From NCBI RefSeq assembly GCF_014836755.1, contig NZ_JACSQF010000014.1, forward strand, positions 68,839 through 113,439: a stretch of 44,601 nt of DNA. The letters are read 5' to 3'. This document shows, one piece after another, positions 40,697 to 44,601 of this stretch. This stretch comes from Oerskovia merdavium (GTDB taxonomy: Bacteria > Actinomycetota > Actinomycetes > Actinomycetales > Cellulomonadaceae). How positions within the stretch are numbered: position 1 is the first letter of the stretch; every line of letters begins with the position of its first letter. The translations under genes and the position numbers were made by a program. The notes beneath the pieces were generated by a model. That model was not told the DNA's origin, did no database searches, and saw only the letters and a program-made list of their open reading frames with translations.

Positions 40697-41424
40697 GCAT
40701 GCCGTTCTACGTCTCGCCCGAGCAGCTCATGAAGGACCGGGCGGACTTCGCGCGCAAGGGCATCGCCCGCGGTCGCTCGGTCGTCGTGCTCGCCTACGAC
40801 GACGGCATCGCGTTCGCGACGCACAACCCGTCCAGGTCGCTGCACAAGATCTCGGAGATCTACGACCGCATCGCGTTCGCGGCCGTGGGCAAGTACAACG
40901 AGTTCGAGAACCTGCGCGTCGCGGGCGTGCGCTACGCCGACCTGCGCGGCTACTCCTACGACCGGGCCGACGTCAACGCCCGCGGGCTCGCGAACGCCTA
41001 CGCGCAGACGCTCGGCACGGTCTTCACGACCGAGTCCAAGCCGCTCGAGGTCGAGCTCGTCGTGGCCGAGGTGGGGCCCAGCCCCGCGCAGGACCAGATC
41101 TACCGGCTCTCCTACGACGGGTCGGTCGCGGACGAGACCGGGTTCGTCGTCATGGGAGGTCAGGCCGAGCAGCTCGGGCGCGACCTGGGCGAGGCGTGGC
41201 GTCCCGGGATGACCCTGCCCGAGGTCCTGCACCTCGCGGTCTCGACGCTCGGCGGCGCCGACGCACGTGACGCTCCCGAGGGCGAGCAGGCCATCCCCGC
41301 GAGCCAGCTCGAGGTCGCGGTGCTCGACCGCACGCGCCCGCGCCGGGCGTTCCGCCGGCTCACCGGCACGGTGCTGGCCGGTCTGCTCGAGGAGAAGCCA
41401 GAGGAGGCTCCGCATGGACCGTAG
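40693..41424 (+). CDS. prcA: proteasome subunit alpha
   Basis: This 243-aa subunit forms the outer rings that gate the core and receive the Mpa C-terminus. The N-terminal gate [22 protein letters not shown] and the [19 protein letters not shown] strand are typical. The last 40 residues are variable. The GTG start overlaps the prcB stop by 4 bases, and an ATG two codons later is an alternative. The 3' end overlaps the pafA start by 11 bases. Confidence 0.97.
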   Translation: MSMPFYVSPEQLMKDRADFARKGIARGRSVVVLAYDDGIAFATHNPSRSLHKISEIYDRIAFAAVGKYNEFENLRVAGVRYADLRGYSYDRADVNARGLANAYAQTLGTVFTTESKPLEVELVVAEVGPSPAQDQIYRLSYDGSVADETGFVVMGGQAEQLGRDLGEAWRPGMTLPEVLHLAVSTLGGADARDAPEGEQAIPASQLEVAVLDRTRPRRAFRRLTGTVLAGLLEEKPEEAPHGP

Positions 41425-42775
41425 GATCTTCGGCCTCGAGACCGAGTACGGCGTGACGTGCGCGTCCGACGACGGGCGCGGCCTGTCCGCGGACGAGGTC
41501 GCGCGCTACCTGTTCCGCAAGGTCGTCGCGTGGGGCCGGTCGTCGAACGTGTTCCTGCGCAACGGGTCGCGCCTGTACCTCGACGTCGGCTCCCACCCCG
41601 AGTACGCGACGGCCGAGTGCGACGACGTGCGCCAGCTCGTGGCCTACGACCGGGGCGGCGAGCGCATCCTCGAGGGGCTCGTCGCGGACGCCCAGGAGAG
41701 GCTCGAGCACGAGGGCCTGCCCGGCCGGATCCACCTGTTCAAGAACAACACCGACTCGGCGGGCAACTCCTACGGCTGCCACGAGAACTACCTCGTGCGC
41801 CGCCAGGGCGACTTCTCGCGGCTCTCCGACGTGCTGGTGCCGTTCCTCATCACGCGCCAGGTGCTCACGGGGGCAGGCAAGATCCTCGCGACGCCGCGCG
41901 GGGCGATCTTCGCGCTGTCGCAGCGCGCGGACCACATCTGGGAGTCCGTCTCGAGCGCGACCACGCGCTCGCGCCCCATCATCAACACGCGCGACGAGCC
42001 CCACGCGGACGCCGAGCAGTACCGGCGTCTGCACGTGATCGTCGGGGACTCGTCCATGGCCGAGACCACGACCATGCTCAAGGTCGGGGCGACCGACCTG
42101 ATCCTGCGCATGATCGAGGCAGGGGTGCCCATGCGGGACATGGCGCTCGAGAACCCCATCCGGTCGATCCGCGAGATCAGCCACGACATGACGGGTCGTC
42201 ACCCCGTGCAGATGGCGAACGGGCGCACCGTGACCGCGGTGGACCTGCAGGGCGAGTACCTCCAGCGCGTCAAGGAGTACGTCGACGCGAACGAGACGCC
42301 CACGCCCGTCGTCAAGCAGGTCCTGGACCTGTGGGAGCGCGGGCTGCGGGCGCTGGAGACCGACGACCTCTCGCTCGTCGACCGCGAGCTGGACTGGGTC
42401 ATCAAGCTCAAGATCCTGAGGCGCTACCAGGAGAAGCACGGGCTGGAGCTCGACGACCCGCGCATCGCGCGCCTCGACCTCGCGTACCACGACATCTCGC
42501 GCACCGAGGGCCTGTACAACATGCTCGCGGCGCGCGGCATGGTCGAGCGGATCACGACCGACCTCGAGGTGTTCGAGTCCACGGCCGTCCCGCCGCAGAC
42601 GACACGTGCCAAGCTGCGGGGCGACTTCGTGCGCAAGGCGCAGGAGGCCCGCCGCGACTACACGGTCGACTGGGTGCACCTCAAGCTCAACGACCAGGCG
42701 CAGCGCACGGTGCTGTGCAAGGACCCGTTCCAGAACGTCGACGAGAGGGTCGAGCGGCTCATCGAGTCGATGTGA
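41414..42775 (+). CDS. pafA: Pup--protein ligase
   Basis: This 453-aa glutamine-synthetase-like ligase phosphorylates the C-terminal Glu of Pup and joins it to lysine side chains. The motifs are [68 protein letters not shown] and a C-terminal domain ending [11 protein letters not shown]. It lacks the long insertion seen in Dop. GAGGAGG about 6 bases upstream of the ATG lies inside prcA. A hairpin 38 bases past the stop separates it from the FKBP gene. Confidence 0.97.
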   Translation: MDRRIFGLETEYGVTCASDDGRGLSADEVARYLFRKVVAWGRSSNVFLRNGSRLYLDVGSHPEYATAECDDVRQLVAYDRGGERILEGLVADAQERLEHEGLPGRIHLFKNNTDSAGNSYGCHENYLVRRQGDFSRLSDVLVPFLITRQVLTGAGKILATPRGAIFALSQRADHIWESVSSATTRSRPIINTRDEPHADAEQYRRLHVIVGDSSMAETTTMLKVGATDLILRMIEAGVPMRDMALENPIRSIREISHDMTGRHPVQMANGRTVTAVDLQGEYLQRVKEYVDANETPTPVVKQVLDLWERGLRALETDDLSLVDRELDWVIKLKILRRYQEKHGLELDDPRIARLDLAYHDISRTEGLYNMLAARGMVERITTDLEVFESTAVPPQTTRAKLRGDFVRKAQEARRDYTVDWVHLKLNDQAQRTVLCKDPFQNVDERVERLIESM

Positions 42776-42813
42776 CGGGACTCCCGCCCGCGGGCCGGAC
42801 CGAGCAGTGACCG

Positions 42814-42844
42814 GGGAGCCTCCACCGTTAAGGTGGTGGCTCCC
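42814..42844 (+). terminator. hairpin between pafA and FKBP with the -10 inside
   Basis: GGGAGCCTCCACC (42814-42826) pairs with 42832-42844 with one mismatch around GTTAA. The loop and right arm hold TAAGGT (42829-42834), a likely -10 for the FKBP gene. The element may end the proteasome transcript and start the next one. Confidence 0.6.
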
Positions 42845-42869
42845 TGTCCCGTCTTGCCCGAGGAGCGTC

Positions 42870-43796
42870 GTGCGTCGTGTGTCCCGCCGGCCTGCGGCCG
42901 TCGTCCTGGCCCTGGTGGTCGCGGTGTCCGCCGTCGGCTGCGCAGAACCGACGGGGAACGCGGCTCCCGCCAACACGCAGGTCGCGGTCTCCGGGCTGCT
43001 CGGCGAGCCCCCCGTGGTCACGTTCGACCAGCCTCTGACGATTCCCGAGACCCGCTCCGAGGTCCTCGTACCGGGGACGGGCGAGGCCCTGGTCGAGGGA
43101 CAGCCGGTCCTCCTGAACATGTACGGGGTCGACGGGCGCGACGGGTCGGTGATCCAGAGCACCTTCGTCGACGCTCCTGCGGCGCACCGGCTCACCGCCG
43201 AGTCCCTCGGCTCGGAGGTCGTCGACGCCCTGGTGGGCCAGCGCGTCGGTGCCCGGGTCCTGTTCCTCGAAGAGGCGGACGACGTCCCGGTCGTGCTCGT
43301 GATCGACGTGCTGCCCTCCCGGGCGACCGGCGAGGCCGTGGCACCGGTCGAGGGGCTCCCGGTCGTGACGCTCGACGCCGACGGCGTCCCGTCGGTCGAG
43401 GTGCCCGCGGACACGGCCCCACCGGGCGACCTGATCGTCCAGCCGCTCGTGCGGGGCGCCGGCGTGCAGATCGAGGCGGGCCAGGTCATCACGGTCCGCT
43501 TCACGGGCGTCGCGTGGTCCACGGGCGAGGTCGTCGACTCGAACTGGGCGCCCGGGTCCCTGCCCGCCTCGACCATGGTCGGCATCGGCCAGATCATCGA
43601 GGGGTGGGAACAAGGGCTTCTCGAGCAGAGCGTCGGCAGCCAGGTGCTGCTGGTCGTCCCCCCGTCGCTCGCCTACGCGGGGACCGCCAAGCCGTTCGCG
43701 GACGAGACGCTGGTCTACGTCGTGGACATCCTGGACGCACACTTCCCGGTGGTCGACGAGACCCCGGGTTCCGAAGGTCAGACGGAAGGTCAATAG
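42870..43796 (+). CDS. FKBP-type peptidyl-prolyl isomerase lipoprotein with two FKBP-like domains
   Basis: This 308-aa exported lipoprotein has a signal peptide with lipobox AVGC (Cys24). The first FKBP-like domain (about 52-150, EVLVPGTGEALVEGQPVLLNM to VVLVIDVL) lacks most binding-pocket residues and looks degenerate. The second (about 188-292) is canonical: VITVRFTGVAWSTGEVVDSNW, IIEGWEQGLLEQSVGSQVLLVVPPSLAY, TLVYVVDIL. It probably assists folding of exported proteins. The GTG at 42870 follows GAGGAG. FKBP genes regularly sit downstream of pafA in actinobacteria. Its stop is 3 bases before hisF. Confidence 0.92.
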   Translation: MRRVSRRPAAVVLALVVAVSAVGCAEPTGNAAPANTQVAVSGLLGEPPVVTFDQPLTIPETRSEVLVPGTGEALVEGQPVLLNMYGVDGRDGSVIQSTFVDAPAAHRLTAESLGSEVVDALVGQRVGARVLFLEEADDVPVVLVIDVLPSRATGEAVAPVEGLPVVTLDADGVPSVEVPADTAPPGDLIVQPLVRGAGVQIEAGQVITVRFTGVAWSTGEVVDSNWAPGSLPASTMVGIGQIIEGWEQGLLEQSVGSQVLLVVPPSLAYAGTAKPFADETLVYVVDILDAHFPVVDETPGSEGQTEGQ

Positions 43797-43799
43797 CTC

Positions 43800-44570
43800 A
43801 TGTCGGTCACGGTCCGTGTCATCCCCTGCCTGGACGTCGACGCAGGTCGCGTCGTCAAGGGGGTCAACTTCGAGAACCTGCGGGACGCGGGCGACCCGGT
43901 CGAGCTCGCGGCCCGCTACGACGCCGAAGGGGCCGACGAGCTGACGTTCCTCGACGTCTCTGCCTCGTCGGGCAACCGTGAGACCACGTACGACGTGGTG
44001 CGGCGCACGGCCGAGCAGGTCTTCGTGCCGCTCACGGTCGGGGGCGGCGTGCGGACCACCGACGACGTGGACAAGCTCCTGCGCGCGGGCGCGGACAAGG
44101 TGGGCGTCAACACGGCCGCGATCGCCCGCCCCGAGCTCATCGCGGAGATCGCGGACCGGTTCGGCAGCCAGGTGCTCGTGCTCTCGGTCGACGCGCGTCG
44201 CGTGAGCGGCGAGACCCGCACCGAGTCGGGCTACGAGGTGACCACGCACGGTGGTCGCCGCGGCACGGGCATCGACGCGGTCGAGTGGGCCGCGCGCGCG
44301 GCGGGGCTGGGTGCGGGGGAGATCCTGCTGAACTCGATGGACGCCGACGGCATGACGAGCGGGTTCGACCTGGAGATGTTCGCGGCCGTGCGTCCCGAGG
44401 TGAGCGTCCCGCTCATCGCGAGCGGCGGGGCGGGCACCCCGGAGCACTTCGCGCAGGCGGCGCAGGCGGGGGCGGACGCGGTCCTCGCGGCGAGCGTCTT
44501 CCACTTCCGGACCCTGACGATCGGTGACGTCAAGGCGCACATGCGCGACGCGGGCGTCCTGGTCCGCTGA
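43800..44570 (+). CDS. hisF: imidazole glycerol phosphate synthase cyclase subunit
   Basis: This 256-aa TIM barrel makes imidazole glycerol phosphate and AICAR from PRFAR and ammonia delivered by HisH. Catalytic Asp12 ([12 protein letters not shown]) and Asp131 (LSVDARR) are present, as are the phosphate-binding loops TVGGGVRT and IASGGAGT. The N-terminus and length match the family. It follows the FKBP gene by 3 bases. No other his genes are visible before the contig ends, so it may lead a his segment that continues beyond it. Confidence 0.96.
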   Translation: MSVTVRVIPCLDVDAGRVVKGVNFENLRDAGDPVELAARYDAEGADELTFLDVSASSGNRETTYDVVRRTAEQVFVPLTVGGGVRTTDDVDKLLRAGADKVGVNTAAIARPELIAEIADRFGSQVLVLSVDARRVSGETRTESGYEVTTHGGRRGTGIDAVEWAARAAGLGAGEILLNSMDADGMTSGFDLEMFAAVRPEVSVPLIASGGAGTPEHFAQAAQAGADAVLAASVFHFRTLTIGDVKAHMRDAGVLVR

Positions 44571-44581
44571 GGTCGGGACGC

Positions 44582-44601
44582 GGGGGGGGGGGGGGGGGGG
44601 G
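44582..44601. other. poly-G contig edge
   Basis: About 20 consecutive G residues end the window. Together with the opening poly-C this looks like a technical artefact. Confidence 0.8.

Overview
The window is a high-GC actinobacterial contig. It carries the Pup-proteasome locus (mpa, dop, pup, prcB, prcA, pafA), the mycothiol ligase mshC, a class E sortase, and many GTG starts and TANNNT -10 elements. These point to Micrococcales, most plausibly Cellulomonadaceae or Promicromonosporaceae (inference). It looks chromosomal: there is no phage, plasmid, IS or CRISPR signal, and no gap without a gene reaches 300 bases. Both ends are homopolymers (19 C at the left, about 20 G at the right) and look like assembly-edge artefacts.

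Left part (0.1-10.9 kb). A minus-strand set holds a RIO-like kinase, a Gfo/Idh/MocA oxidoreductase and a SnoaL-like protein, followed by a YdjM/DUF457 membrane protein. Next is a plus-strand DNA-alkylation repair cluster: MGMT, an ECF-type sigma factor, a second MGMT with an N-terminal extension, and an AlkA-like glycosylase. The last three are joined by ATGA overlaps. A 71-aa protein, a cysteine-free LigA-type DNA ligase without the zinc finger, an LssY_C membrane protein and a VOC protein follow.

Middle part (10.9-29 kb). This region holds an S66 peptidase (MccF/LD-carboxypeptidase-like), a class E sortase with a 52-aa membrane partner, and two tandem tRNA-Leu(GAG) genes, each with its own hairpin terminator. 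It continues with an AI-2E-type permease, a secreted lipase, RtcB, alanine dehydrogenase, a GNAT acetyltransferase, an M3 peptidase, a multicopper oxidase, an M20 peptidase, DUF5703, an acidic small protein, an aldo/keto reductase, UppP and CorA.

Right part (29-44.6 kb). This is mshC, PAC2, a HAD phosphatase, a RecB-family Fe-S nuclease, a site-2 protease, TrmI and then the Pup-proteasome cluster. A two-domain FKBP lipoprotein and hisF follow. Pup ends in GGE, so it should be ready for ligation without deamidation; PafA would ligate it, Mpa would unfold the tagged proteins into PrcBA, and Dop would remove the tag.

A recurring feature is a TANNNT-like -10 hexamer placed 6-8 nt before the start codon of at least 14 genes on both strands, which implies widespread leaderless transcription. 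Best candidates for new biology are the sigma/MGMT/AlkA alkylation module, the cysteine-free LigA, and a possible SigR/SigH-type promoter in front of mshC.
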